Source of the DNA: an uncultured Acidobacteriota bacterium
Lineage (GTDB): Bacteria; Acidobacteriota; Thermoanaerobaculia; UBA5066
Direction: 5' to 3'
Assembly: GCA_903845115.1 (NCBI GenBank)
Contig: CAIMWE010000157.1
Coordinates: 1 to 48,645 of the forward strand
DNA: 48,645 nucleotides
The notes beneath the pieces are model-generated. The model did not search any database. It was not told where the DNA came from and was given only the letters and a program-made list of their open reading frames with translations. This document shows positions 24,493 through 32,867 of the stretch, piece by piece. Position 1 is the first letter of the stretch. Each line of letters opens with the position of its first letter. The position numbers and the translations under genes were made by a program.

Positions 24493-25595
24493 GCGCGGTA
24501 CTCCCTCTTCCCCGTCGTGAAGCGCGAGAGGATAGCAGCCCGCACCTCGACTCCGGTGCCGGGGCCGGCCGGGACCGGCATGAGGCCTGCCGTCGCCTCC
24601 AGGCGGGGCTCGACGATGTCCTCCTCGAAGTAGCGCGACGAGGAGGACGTGTCGCCCGGCTTGCTGAACCCCGCGAGCGACGCGATCGCCACGTTGTGCG
24701 CGCGGCCGACCCCCGATTCCAGCATCCCCCCGCACCAGAGAGGGATCCCCGCGGCCGCGGCCGCCTCGTGGATCGCCAGCGCCTCGCCGTGGCCGCCCAC
24801 GCGCCCGATCTTCACGTTGATCACCTTGCAGGCTCCCAGGGCGATCGCCGCCTTCGCGTCGGCCGCGGAGCGGATCGACTCGTCGAGGCAGATCGGCGTC
24901 CCGATCCGCCGGGCCAGCTCCGCGTGCGCGGCGATGTCCTCGTGGTGGAGCGGCTGCTCCATGTAGTCGAGGCCGAACTCGTCGATCGCGGCGAGCGTCG
25001 GCGTGTCGCCGAGCGTGTAGGCCGCGTTGGCGTCGACCGTCAGGACGATCGAGGGAAACGCCCCGCGCACCGCCCGCAGCCTCTCCACGTCGCACCCCGG
25101 CTCGATCTTCAGCTTGATCCGGCGGTATCCCTGCGCCACGTGCCGGCCGACGTTCTCGACGAGGGCCTCGACCGTGGGCGCGATGCCCAGGGAGACGCCC
25201 ACCTCGATGGAGCTCCGCGTCCCCCCGAGGGCCTTCGAGAGCGAGACACCCCGGGCCCTGGCGAAGAGGTCCCAGAGCGCCGTCTCGACGGCCCCCTTCG
25301 CCATCCGGTTCCCCCGGACGCGCGCCGCCAGCAGGTCGAACGCCCCCGGGCCGGCGGTCTCCCGGCCGAGGACGAGGGGGAGGAGGTTCCTCTCCAGGAT
25401 CGCCCGGGCCGTGTCGAGGGTCTCCGGGGAGAAGAAGGGGTCCTCCTCGGCGACGCACTCGCCCCACCCCGCCAGGCCGCCGGACCGGAGCTCCAGGAGA
25501 AGGAACTTCTTGACGTTCGTCTCGCCGAACGACGTCCTGAACTTGAACTTCAGGGGCATCTCCACCGTGCGGAGGACGGCCAGATCGATCTTCAC
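24489..25595 (-). CDS. Enolase-superfamily N-succinylamino-acid racemase / o-succinylbenzoate synthase
   Basis: 368 residues. It is of the NSAR/OSBS type: N-terminal PLKFKFRTSFGETNVKKF, EEDPFFSPETLDTA, the KxK catalytic pair in RRIKLKIEPG, ligands in VDANAAY, YMEQPL and LDESI, and the second Lys in VINVKIGRVGG. The specificity blocks GGMLESGVGRAHN and DTSSSSRYFEEDIV match this branch, not the dipeptide epimerase at 5668. It could make o-succinylbenzoate for menaquinone or racemise N-succinyl amino acids. The adjoining GNAT favours racemisation, and no other men gene is near. GTG 25595 was chosen because GGAGG lies 9 nt before it; the in-frame GTG 25604 has no spacer. Confidence 0.82.
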   Translation of the reverse strand: MKIDLAVLRTVEMPLKFKFRTSFGETNVKKFLLLELRSGGLAGWGECVAEEDPFFSPETLDTARAILERNLLPLVLGRETAGPGAFDLLAARVRGNRMAKGAVETALWDLFARARGVSLSKALGGTRSSIEVGVSLGIAPTVEALVENVGRHVAQGYRRIKLKIEPGCDVERLRAVRGAFPSIVLTVDANAAYTLGDTPTLAAIDEFGLDYMEQPLHHEDIAAHAELARRIGTPICLDESIRSAADAKAAIALGACKVINVKIGRVGGHGEALAIHEAAAAAGIPLWCGGMLESGVGRAHNVAIASLAGFSKPGDTSSSSRYFEEDIVEPRLEATAGLMPVPAGPGTGVEVRAAILSRFTTGKREYRA

Positions 25596-25686
25596 GCGAA
25601 TCACCCTCCGGGCCGATCATCGCACCCGCCCCCGCGGTCCGGAGAGCGGGAGCCCCACGGCTCGGGGACCGAACGGCCCGAAGGAC

Positions 25687-25692
25687 TAAGAT
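25687..25692 (+). promoter_or_regulatory. Leaderless-type -10 box TAAGAT for the leader ORF and branching enzyme
   Basis: TAAGAT ends 8 nt before ATG 25701, the start of the leader ORF, so translation would start there and not at the branching-enzyme GTG. Confidence 0.5.
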
Positions 25693-25700
25693 CGTCCTCC

Positions 25701-25736
25701 ATGGCGGTCGACGGACCGCCCGCGAGGGTCCAGTGA
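25701..25736 (+). CDS. 11-codon leader ORF of the branching enzyme
   Basis: It encodes MAVDGPPARVQ. The ATG lies 8 nt after TAAGAT, and the TGA overlaps the enzyme's GTG as GTGA (25733-25736). No Shine-Dalgarno sequence is seen for the GTG, so re-initiation after this leader is a likely way to translate the enzyme. Confidence 0.5.
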   Translation: MAVDGPPARVQ

Positions 25737-28036
25737 GCGAAGAGACACCCGGGTTCCAGCCTCCAGAAGCCGCCGGGGCGGAGATCGACACCTTCGACGG
25801 CCACGCCAAGGTGGAGCGGCTCTCCGGGCCGCAGGCACCGTCGGCCGCCGACGGGCCGGGCGCGGTCGACCCGAGGGTCGCCGCCCTCACCGACCCGTGG
25901 TTCCGCCCGCTCCTCGACCTCCCCTTCCTCGACCCCTACTACAACGAGACCTATCTCTACCTCGTCCCGTCCGACCCGAAGAGCGTCTTCATCCTCTGGG
26001 AGGTGAGCCAGGGGACCCGGGACGACCTGACCCGCCGGTTCGGGCCGGACTTCCTCGGGAAGAACCGCCTGATCCTCCGCATCTACGACGTGACGGGCGT
26101 CCTCTTCGACGGGTACAACTCGAAGTCGCTCTTCGAGGTCGACGACTTCCTGAACGACAAGGTCCAGTACTGGGTCTCCGTCGAGGGGGAACGCGACTAC
26201 ATCGCCGAGATCGGCTACCGGGCGGCCGGGACCTCCTACTTCGAGGTGGTGGCGAGGTCGAACTCCGTGAGGACGCCCCGCGGCACGCCCCGGCCGGAGG
26301 AGACCTACGCCTCGTGGGGCTCGGTCCAGGTCCACCCGAACGACGTGGAGGTCCCCGTCGGGAGCGACCAGTGGCGGTTCAACCAGTACCTCTACTGGAA
26401 GCAGCGGAAGCGCGACGTCCCTGACGAGAAAGGGTACTGGGCCCTCGTCCTCCACCAGCACCTGCCGTTCGTCCGCCACCCGGAGTACTCCGTCAGCCTG
26501 GAGGAGCAGTGGTTCTTCGAGGCGGTCGTCTCGGTCTACACGCAGCTCCTCGACATGTTCTGGAGGCTCGAGCGCGACAAGGTCGACTTCCGCGTCACCC
26601 TCAGCCTGACGCCGACTCTCCTCTCGATGATGCAGGACCCGCTCCTGAAGGTCCGCACGGCGCGGCACATCGACGAGTGCATCGCGCTGGCCGAGCGCGA
26701 GGTGAAGAACGCCGGAGGACGCCCCTGGCAGGCCACGGCGCAGCAGACGCTGGACCGCTTCCTGGCGGCCAAGCGGGTTTTCGAGACGTACCACGGCGAC
26801 CTCACGGAGGGGTACCGCGCTTTCCAGGACCTCGGGAAGATCGAGGTGATCACGTGCCCCGCCACGCACATGATCCTGCCGCTCTTCAAGCACTTCCCCG
26901 AGACGGTGCGCGCCCAGATCCGGGTCGCCTGCAAGCAGTACCGGAGGACGTTCGGGCGGAGCCCCCGCGGCATCTGGCTCGCCGAGAACGCGTGGACGCC
27001 GGGACTCGACGAGTTCCTGGCCGCCGAGGGGATCCGCTGGTTCGTCCTGAACGACCTCGGCGTCCTCGAGGGCGACACGCGCCCCTTCTACGGGACCGCC
27101 GGACCGGTGGTCACGCCGGCCGGCCTCGCCGGCTTCGGCATCGACACCGACACGCGGGCGAAGATCTGGTCCCGCGAGGGGGGCTACCCGGGACACGTCG
27201 ACTACAAGGAGTGGTACCGCGACCTGGGCTACGACGCCGACGAGGAGTACCTCCCCGACTACTGGAAGACGGCCGACGTGAGGCGCAACACGGGGATCAA
27301 GTACTACCGGATCACCGACAAGAACCTCGACAGCGGCCAGAAGGCGTACTACGACCCGGGCAAGGCCTACCAGACTGTCCACGAGCACGCCGGGCAGTTC
27401 GTCTTCGAGCGCGGCGCGCAGGCGAACTACTTCCTCGGCCGGGACGGCGGGCACCGCCCGTGCATCGTCTCGGCCTACGACGCGGAGCTGTACGGCCACT
27501 GGTGGCAGGAGGGGCCCGACTTCCTCGAGTCGGTCTTCCGCAAGATGGCCTTCGACCAGACCGAGGTCCGCCCGGTCACGCCCGGGGAGTACCTCGCCGA
27601 GCAGGCGACCCACCAGCGGATGGTCCCCGGCGCCGGCTCCTGGGGGAAGGGCCACTACTTCCAGACCTGGGTGGACGACCGGGCGCACCAGCCGAACTCG
27701 TGGGTCTACCGCCACCTCTTCCGCCTCTGCGGCCAGATGGCCGACGTCGCCACCAGGCACAGGGACACCACGGACCCCGTACTCAAACGAGCCCTCGACC
27801 AGGCCGCGCGGAGCCTCTTCCTGGCGGGCGCTTCCGACTGGGGCTTCCTGATCTCGACCGGCCAGGCGATCCGCTACTCCGAGGTCCAGATCCTCACGCA
27901 CATCGACCGCACCAAGGAGCTCCTCCGCCAGATCCAGGCGGGAGAGATCCGCGAGGAGTACCTGGCCCTCCTCGAGAGCGTCGACTGCATCTTCCCGTGG
28001 GGGGACATGGACTTCCGGGTCTTCTGCCGCGGCTGA
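25733..28036 (+). CDS. GH57 1,4-alpha-glucan branching enzyme with N-terminal DUF4912
   Basis: 767 residues. Residues about 55-190 match DUF4912 (YLVPSDPKSVFILWEVS), a likely carbohydrate- or protein-binding part. The GH57 barrel begins near 235 with WALVLHQHLPFVRHPEY. The likely nucleophile Glu is in GIWLAENAWTPG and the acid Asp in SAYDAELYGHWW, as in GH57 branching enzymes. The DUF1957-like helical C-terminus has ASDWGFLISTGQA. It would form alpha-1,6 branches in glycogen; no other glycogen genes are visible. The GTG start is coupled to the 11-codon leader ORF. Confidence 0.9.
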   Translation: MSEETPGFQPPEAAGAEIDTFDGHAKVERLSGPQAPSAADGPGAVDPRVAALTDPWFRPLLDLPFLDPYYNETYLYLVPSDPKSVFILWEVSQGTRDDLTRRFGPDFLGKNRLILRIYDVTGVLFDGYNSKSLFEVDDFLNDKVQYWVSVEGERDYIAEIGYRAAGTSYFEVVARSNSVRTPRGTPRPEETYASWGSVQVHPNDVEVPVGSDQWRFNQYLYWKQRKRDVPDEKGYWALVLHQHLPFVRHPEYSVSLEEQWFFEAVVSVYTQLLDMFWRLERDKVDFRVTLSLTPTLLSMMQDPLLKVRTARHIDECIALAEREVKNAGGRPWQATAQQTLDRFLAAKRVFETYHGDLTEGYRAFQDLGKIEVITCPATHMILPLFKHFPETVRAQIRVACKQYRRTFGRSPRGIWLAENAWTPGLDEFLAAEGIRWFVLNDLGVLEGDTRPFYGTAGPVVTPAGLAGFGIDTDTRAKIWSREGGYPGHVDYKEWYRDLGYDADEEYLPDYWKTADVRRNTGIKYYRITDKNLDSGQKAYYDPGKAYQTVHEHAGQFVFERGAQANYFLGRDGGHRPCIVSAYDAELYGHWWQEGPDFLESVFRKMAFDQTEVRPVTPGEYLAEQATHQRMVPGAGSWGKGHYFQTWVDDRAHQPNSWVYRHLFRLCGQMADVATRHRDTTDPVLKRALDQAARSLFLAGASDWGFLISTGQAIRYSEVQILTHIDRTKELLRQIQAGEIREEYLALLESVDCIFPWGDMDFRVFCRG

Positions 28037-28203
28037 GAGCCGCGTCGTAGCCGGCCCGCTCTCTTCCTCCGGACGCGCACAGCTCACCGTCGTCCCGATG
28101 TCCGGATCGATCCAACGAACGGCTCCGCGCTCCGTACAAAGGGCATGAACGGAAAAGAGACGCGCAGGGCTGGCCCGGATCGTGCGAATGGGGTTACGAC
28201 GTC

Positions 28204-28485
28204 ATGAGGAGAGGACAAAGCGGCAGCGCGCCCATCTCGAGAGCCCGCGGATTGCGGGCGGTCCCGGCCGTCGAGGACCCCGACCGCGAGTGGCTCTCGT
28301 CCCTCTTCGACGCGTTCTCGCGGAACGAGCGCGACCTCGACACCCTCGTCGCCTGGAGGACGAAGCGGATCACCAGGGCGCGCGTCGTGAGCCCGGCGAC
28401 ACGGGTTCCCCGCTCGGTCCCGGCCATGCTGTCGCCCGGCCGGCGGCTGGAAGACCTCTTCAGGAAGGTCGGGAGAATGGGATGA
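28204..28485 (+). CDS. Small protein of unknown function
   Basis: 93 residues, Arg-rich and probably helical in the middle (SSLFDAFSRNERDLDTLVAW). GC-rich third positions from about codon 15 support coding. It is convergent with the response regulator, with a 6-bp gap. A 20-codon open frame (28145-28207) ends in an ATGA overlap with its start; this could be a leader or chance. The start is uncertain. Confidence 0.5.
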   Translation: MRRGQSGSAPISRARGLRAVPAVEDPDREWLSSLFDAFSRNERDLDTLVAWRTKRITRARVVSPATRVPRSVPAMLSPGRRLEDLFRKVGRMG

Positions 28486-28491
28486 GGACGG

Positions 28492-28884
28492 TCAGCGAGG
28501 ACCGAGTTCGCTCCGGATCGCCTCGTCCAGGACCCGGGCGAATTCCTGGACGGTGTCTGGCTTCAAGACCATGTCGCGGGCTCCGGCGGCGATGGCTGCG
28601 TCGCGCTCGCCCGGCCTGACGGAGCCCGAAGAAACGATCACGGGGAGCCCGGGACGGAGGACCAGGACCTGCCTCGCGAGGTCGATGCCCGACATCCCCG
28701 GCATCCAGAGGTCGGTGACGACGGCGTCGAAAGCGTCCGGATGCGCCCGCAACTCGTCCATCGCCTCTCGCGCGCCCTCTAGCGGCTTCACCACGTAGCC
28801 GAGCGGCTCCAGGGCGAGAGGCACGAGAAATCTCAGCGCCTCCTCGTCGTCCACGTAGAGGACCCTCTTTCTCTCTTCGCTCAT
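28492..28884 (-). CDS. Single-domain response regulator
   Basis: 130 residues, a receiver domain only. Acidic pocket residues are in VLYVDDEEAL, the phosphoacceptor Asp in VVTDLWMPGMSG, the Thr/Ser switch in IVSSGSV, and the conserved Lys in DMVLKPD. Without an output domain it probably works in a phosphorelay or by protein contact. It is divergent from the hybrid sensor kinase at 29057, a likely partner. GGAGG lies 3 nt before the ATG. Confidence 0.9.
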   Translation of the reverse strand: MSEERKRVLYVDDEEALRFLVPLALEPLGYVVKPLEGAREAMDELRAHPDAFDAVVTDLWMPGMSGIDLARQVLVLRPGLPVIVSSGSVRPGERDAAIAAGARDMVLKPDTVQEFARVLDEAIRSELGPR

Positions 28885-29056
28885 CGGCCTCCGCCATCGC
28901 CCCGGCCCGGCAGCCCGCCGGGGTTCGCCGGCACCGGAATGATGTCACGGCGACCGACCGCCGGCAGGGCCTCTCCGGAAAGCGCCGTGAGACAATCGCC
29001 CGACCGGTCGGTTCAACGCAACTCGTGCCGTGGGAGGCCGCCGGAGGAGCCGTTCG

Positions 29057-30502
29057 ATGCCGAAACCTCTCGTCCTCGCCGTCGACGACGACGCCACGGC
29101 GAGGGAAGCTCTCGCGTCGCTCCTCGCCCGCGAGGAGTGCGAGACGCACTTCGTCGGCAGCGGCCCCGAGGCGCTCGAGACAGCGCTCGCCCTGCCGCCG
29201 GACCTGATCCTCCTCGACGTGATGATGCCGGGGATGGATGGCTTCGAGGTGTGCCGCCGGCTCCGGGCCGAGCCTTCCGTCCGCGAGGTTCCCATCGTCC
29301 TCCTGACCGCGCTCGACGACCGGGAGTCGCGCCTCGAGGGTCTTCAGGCCGGCGCGGACGATTTCCTCTCCAAGCCATACGACCGTGCCGAGCTCCGGGC
29401 CCGCGTCCGGACCATCCTGCGGCTGAACCGCTACCGCCGCCTGGTGGGCGAGCGGGAGAATTTCCGCTGGCTCGCCGACCACGCGCGCGACGGCTACCTC
29501 ATCACCGACGGAGGCGGGCGCGTCTCCTACGCGAACGAGGCGGCGGTACTCTTCCTCGCCCTCGAGGCCGGGCTCCCCCTGGAGGGCCGCGTCTTCCCGG
29601 CCTGCACCGAGCCCGCTTACCGGAAGGAGCCGGCCGAGGCCTGGGCGAGCTGGCCTTCCCCCTCGGAGGCCCCCCGCTACCTGGTCCGGCCTGAATCGCC
29701 GTCCGCCCGGGCCTTCTGGCTCCGGGCCGACCAGACCCGGATCGCCGGCGAGACCGGAGGCGGGCTCCTCGTGCAGCTCCGCGACGTGACGGACGAGAAG
29801 TCGATCGGGCGGGACGTCAGGACGGTCCAGACGCTCGTCGCGCACAAGTTCCGCACCCCGCTCAGCGGCCTGATCGGCAGCCTTCAATTCCTGGCAGCGG
29901 GCAATCTCGACGCGAAGGAGACCTCGGACTTCGCCCGGACGGCGGTCCAGTCGGCCGAACGGCTGGCTGCGCAGCTGGAGAGGATCCTGATGGCCATCCG
30001 GACCAAGAAGAGCGCCGCCGAGGCGGGCTGCCCTCTCTCCTTCGTCCCGGTCGTCGTCCGGGAGATCGCCACCGACCTGGGGCTGCCGCGGGTCCCCGAG
30101 GTCGCCGTGGAGCCGGCCGTGGCGTGGCGCAAGCTTCGCCTCGGAGCGCGGTCTCTCGAGTGGATCCTCCGCGAGCTCTTCGAGAATTCCGTCAAGTTCC
30201 ACCCGACCGGCTCTCCCGAGATCGAGGTGGCGATCCAGACTTCGGGCCCGGCACAGGTGACGATCAGCGTCACCGACGACGGGATCCACCTCTCCCCCGA
30301 GCAGCTCCGCCGGGCCCCTCAGCCTTTCGCCCAGGGGGCGAAATTCGAGACCGGGGAAACGCCCGGAATGGGGCTCGGCCTCCCGGTCGTCGTCACGCGC
30401 CTGTGGGAAGTGGGCGGCGCGCTGTCGCTCCGGAACCGCCGGGATAGGGCGGGCGTCGTCGCCGAGATCGTCGTCCCGATCGACGACTGGCCCGGAGCCT
30501 GA
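29057..30502 (+). CDS. Response regulator-histidine kinase hybrid with atypical H-box
   Basis: 481 residues. An N-terminal receiver (1-120: LAVDDDATAR, LLDVMMPGMDGFEV, FLSKPYD) is followed by a PAS-like domain (about 140-250) and a kinase core. The H-box reads VAHKFRTPLSGLIGSLQ, with Lys where most kinases have Glu or Asp after the His. The ATPase part has FENSVKFH (N box), SVTDDGIHLSPE (a degenerate G1, usually DNGxG) and GMGLGLPVVV (G2). Loss of the acid next to His may reduce phosphatase or kinase activity. GGAGGAG precedes the ATG. The sensor kinase at 30510 follows after 7 nt. Confidence 0.87.
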   Translation: MPKPLVLAVDDDATAREALASLLAREECETHFVGSGPEALETALALPPDLILLDVMMPGMDGFEVCRRLRAEPSVREVPIVLLTALDDRESRLEGLQAGADDFLSKPYDRAELRARVRTILRLNRYRRLVGERENFRWLADHARDGYLITDGGGRVSYANEAAVLFLALEAGLPLEGRVFPACTEPAYRKEPAEAWASWPSPSEAPRYLVRPESPSARAFWLRADQTRIAGETGGGLLVQLRDVTDEKSIGRDVRTVQTLVAHKFRTPLSGLIGSLQFLAAGNLDAKETSDFARTAVQSAERLAAQLERILMAIRTKKSAAEAGCPLSFVPVVVREIATDLGLPRVPEVAVEPAVAWRKLRLGARSLEWILRELFENSVKFHPTGSPEIEVAIQTSGPAQVTISVTDDGIHLSPEQLRRAPQPFAQGAKFETGETPGMGLGLPVVVTRLWEVGGALSLRNRRDRAGVVAEIVVPIDDWPGA

Positions 30503-30509
30503 ACCCTTC

Positions 30510-32867
30510 GTGGCGAACGCCCCCCGTCTCCCTGCTTCGCCGGCGTCGAGGGCGGTGGATGCCGCGATCGGCGCCGTCGGCCTCGCCCTGACCGCCCTTC
30601 TCGTCTTCGCCGACGTCGGGAACGAACGGGAGCGCGAGCGCAGGGCGTTCGAGCGAACCGCCGAGAGCCTGGTCGCCGACCTCTCCAGGGTGCAGGCCGA
30701 ACAGACCAGAAACGACCAGACCGTCGCCGACCTCTTCGAGGCCTCGGAGGTGCCCTCCGAGGACCGTTTCGTGAAGTTCGCGGCGAGCCACCCTCCCGCG
30801 TCCCGCCGGGCGATCCAGTTCGTCCCGAGGGTCCGGGACGCGGACCGGGCCCGGTTCGAGGCCCAGCTTGGAGAAGCTCACCCGGACGGCGTCGGCATCT
30901 GGGAGCCGGGCGAGGACGGGGAACGCCGTCCCGCCGCGCCCCGCCCCGACTACTTCCCGGTCCAGTACATGTACCCGGTCGCCGAGATGGAGAGCGTCTT
31001 CGGATTCGACCTCGGGAGCGAGCCGCTCCGCCGCCTCCCGCTGGAGCAGGCGGCACGGACCGGCCTCCCGACGATCTCCATGCCGATCCGCCTCGTCGAG
31101 GCGCCGAACCGCTGGGCCTACCTCCGCTACGTCCCGCTCTACCGGCAGGGGCACCTGGTAGGGACGCCCGACGAACGGGAAGAGGCCCTCCGGGGATTCG
31201 TCGTCGCCGTCTACCGGTTCGGCGACTCCCTGGACGCTGCCATGGAGAGCACCGGGGCGTCTCACCAGGTCGTCTACCTCTACGCCGAGGACCGGCCCGA
31301 CGCCCTTCCGGTCTACACGTACCGGACGCCCGACGCCGCGCCGGATGCGAGCGCCGCCCCCCGGCTGGCCGAGGCGGCCGCCCTTCCCGGGACCGTCGTC
31401 TCCCATTTCCATCTCACCGACCGGGACCGGGTCCACGTCTTCGTCCCGTCGCCTCCGACTCCGATCTGGCGGCTGGCCGACAGGAGCACCGCGATCATCA
31501 CCCTGCTCGGCCTGGCCCTGACGACGGCGGCGCTGGTCGACCGGCGCCTCCGCCGCCGGCGGGAGCAGCTCGAGAAGGTCGAGCTCGACATCGCGCACGT
31601 CCTCTCGGAGTGCACCGACCTGGAAGAGGGGGCCCGCCGGGTCCTCGGCGTGATCGGCATCCAGCTCGCCTGGGACCACGCCGAGCTGCAGGTCGCCGGA
31701 GACCGCCGGAGGGGGGACGGCGGAACCGTCGTCTGGCCCGACGGCTCGGACCTGCTCCCGTCCGGGGACCCCCCGCACGGCGCCGGCCCCCGGGAGACGT
31801 CGACGGTGTCCACCCGGGCGGGCCATCTCCGGAAGATCGAGTGGATCGAGGACCTCCACGGCTCCGGCGCCGACGAGACGGCCGCCATGATCGGCGCCGG
31901 CCTCCGGAGCACGGTCACGCTCCCCCTGATCAGCGAGAACCGCGTCCTCGGCATCGTCACCCTCGCGTCGAGAGCGCCGCGCCCCCCGGAGCCCGACACC
32001 GCGGCGATGCTGGCCGACGCCGGAGCCGGGATCGGACAGCTCGTCGCCCGGATGCTGGCCCAGGACGCTCTCCGGGACGAGCACGACTCCCTCGCGCTGC
32101 GGGTCGACGAGCGGACGGCCGAGCTCCGCCAGGCCAACGCCGACCTGGCCCGCGCCGGCCGCATGAAGCACGAGTTCCTCGCGTCCATGTCGCACGAGCT
32201 GCGGACACCACTCAACGCGGTCCTCGGGCTTTCCGAGGCGCTCCAGGAGAGGGTCTACGGGCCCTTGACGGAGAGCCAGGAGCGAAGTCTCCGGACGATC
32301 GAGGAGAGCGGACGAAAGCTCCTCGGGCTGATCAACGACATTCTAGACCTGTCGAAGATCGAGGCCGGCAAGCTCAACCTCCAGAAGGCCTCGGTGGAGG
32401 TGGCCGGTCTCTGCCAGTCGGCCCTCCACCTCGTCCGCCCGGCTGCCCAGGAGAAGGGCCACGCCCTGACCCTCTCCGTGGAGCCTGCCGGCCTCCGGAC
32501 GTACGCGGACTCCCGCCGCCTCAAGCAGATCCTGGTCAACCTCCTCTCGAACGCCGTGAAGTTCACGGATCCGGGAGGCTCGATCGCCCTCGAGGCGGCC
32601 GGAGGACCCGGCTCGGTCCGGTTCACGGTCCGGGACAACGGGATCGGGATCGCGGAGGCGGACCGGCCTCAGCTCTTCAAGCCGTTCGTCCAGCTCGACA
32701 GCAGCCTCGCGAGGAGGCACGAAGGGTCGGGACTCGGGCTCGCCCTGGTCGGACGGCTGGCGGAGCTCCACGGCGGGAAGGTCGAGCTGGAGAGCGAGCC
32801 CGGGCGGGGGACGACGGTCTCCGTCACCGTGCCGGGGGAGGGGCCCGGCGACGCCGGGCCGAACTAG
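30510..32867 (+). CDS. Membrane sensor histidine kinase (CHASE, GAF, HisKA, HATPase)
   Basis: 785 residues. Membrane helix near 17-34, then a CHASE-like sensor outside (RAIQFVPRVRDADRARFEAQ, ISMPIRL, YVPLYRQG), and a second helix near 325-345. A GAF-like domain spans about 370-530, followed by HisKA with FLASMSHELRTPLNAVLGLS and HATPase with NLLSNAVKFTDPGG, VRDNGIGI and GSGLGLALV. All catalytic boxes are intact. The ligand is unknown. It sits 7 nt after the hybrid kinase and should be co-transcribed. Its TAG shares the palindrome CTAG with the stop of the convergent ymdB gene. Confidence 0.9.
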   Translation: MANAPRLPASPASRAVDAAIGAVGLALTALLVFADVGNERERERRAFERTAESLVADLSRVQAEQTRNDQTVADLFEASEVPSEDRFVKFAASHPPASRRAIQFVPRVRDADRARFEAQLGEAHPDGVGIWEPGEDGERRPAAPRPDYFPVQYMYPVAEMESVFGFDLGSEPLRRLPLEQAARTGLPTISMPIRLVEAPNRWAYLRYVPLYRQGHLVGTPDEREEALRGFVVAVYRFGDSLDAAMESTGASHQVVYLYAEDRPDALPVYTYRTPDAAPDASAAPRLAEAAALPGTVVSHFHLTDRDRVHVFVPSPPTPIWRLADRSTAIITLLGLALTTAALVDRRLRRRREQLEKVELDIAHVLSECTDLEEGARRVLGVIGIQLAWDHAELQVAGDRRRGDGGTVVWPDGSDLLPSGDPPHGAGPRETSTVSTRAGHLRKIEWIEDLHGSGADETAAMIGAGLRSTVTLPLISENRVLGIVTLASRAPRPPEPDTAAMLADAGAGIGQLVARMLAQDALRDEHDSLALRVDERTAELRQANADLARAGRMKHEFLASMSHELRTPLNAVLGLSEALQERVYGPLTESQERSLRTIEESGRKLLGLINDILDLSKIEAGKLNLQKASVEVAGLCQSALHLVRPAAQEKGHALTLSVEPAGLRTYADSRRLKQILVNLLSNAVKFTDPGGSIALEAAGGPGSVRFTVRDNGIGIAEADRPQLFKPFVQLDSSLARRHEGSGLGLALVGRLAELHGGKVELESEPGRGTTVSVTVPGEGPGDAGPN

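Noticed and set aside
5668-25595. Treating the two enolase-superfamily enzymes as a duplicated dipeptide epimerase
   Set aside because: The second one has GGMLESGVGRAHN and the SSSSRYFEEDIV block of the NSAR/OSBS branch and lacks the DLDGN mark, so it is a different enzyme.
28145-28207. Further short ORFs whose stop overlaps a gene start as ATGA (before 28204, 3778, 4017 and 22168)
   Set aside because: Any start codon followed by A makes such an overlap, and open frames are common at this GC. Without a well-placed promoter or a second overlap they may be chance.
32864-32867. CTAG shared by the stop codons of the sensor kinase and ymdB
   Set aside because: A 4-bp convergent overlap of two TAG stops is expected now and then in compact genomes.
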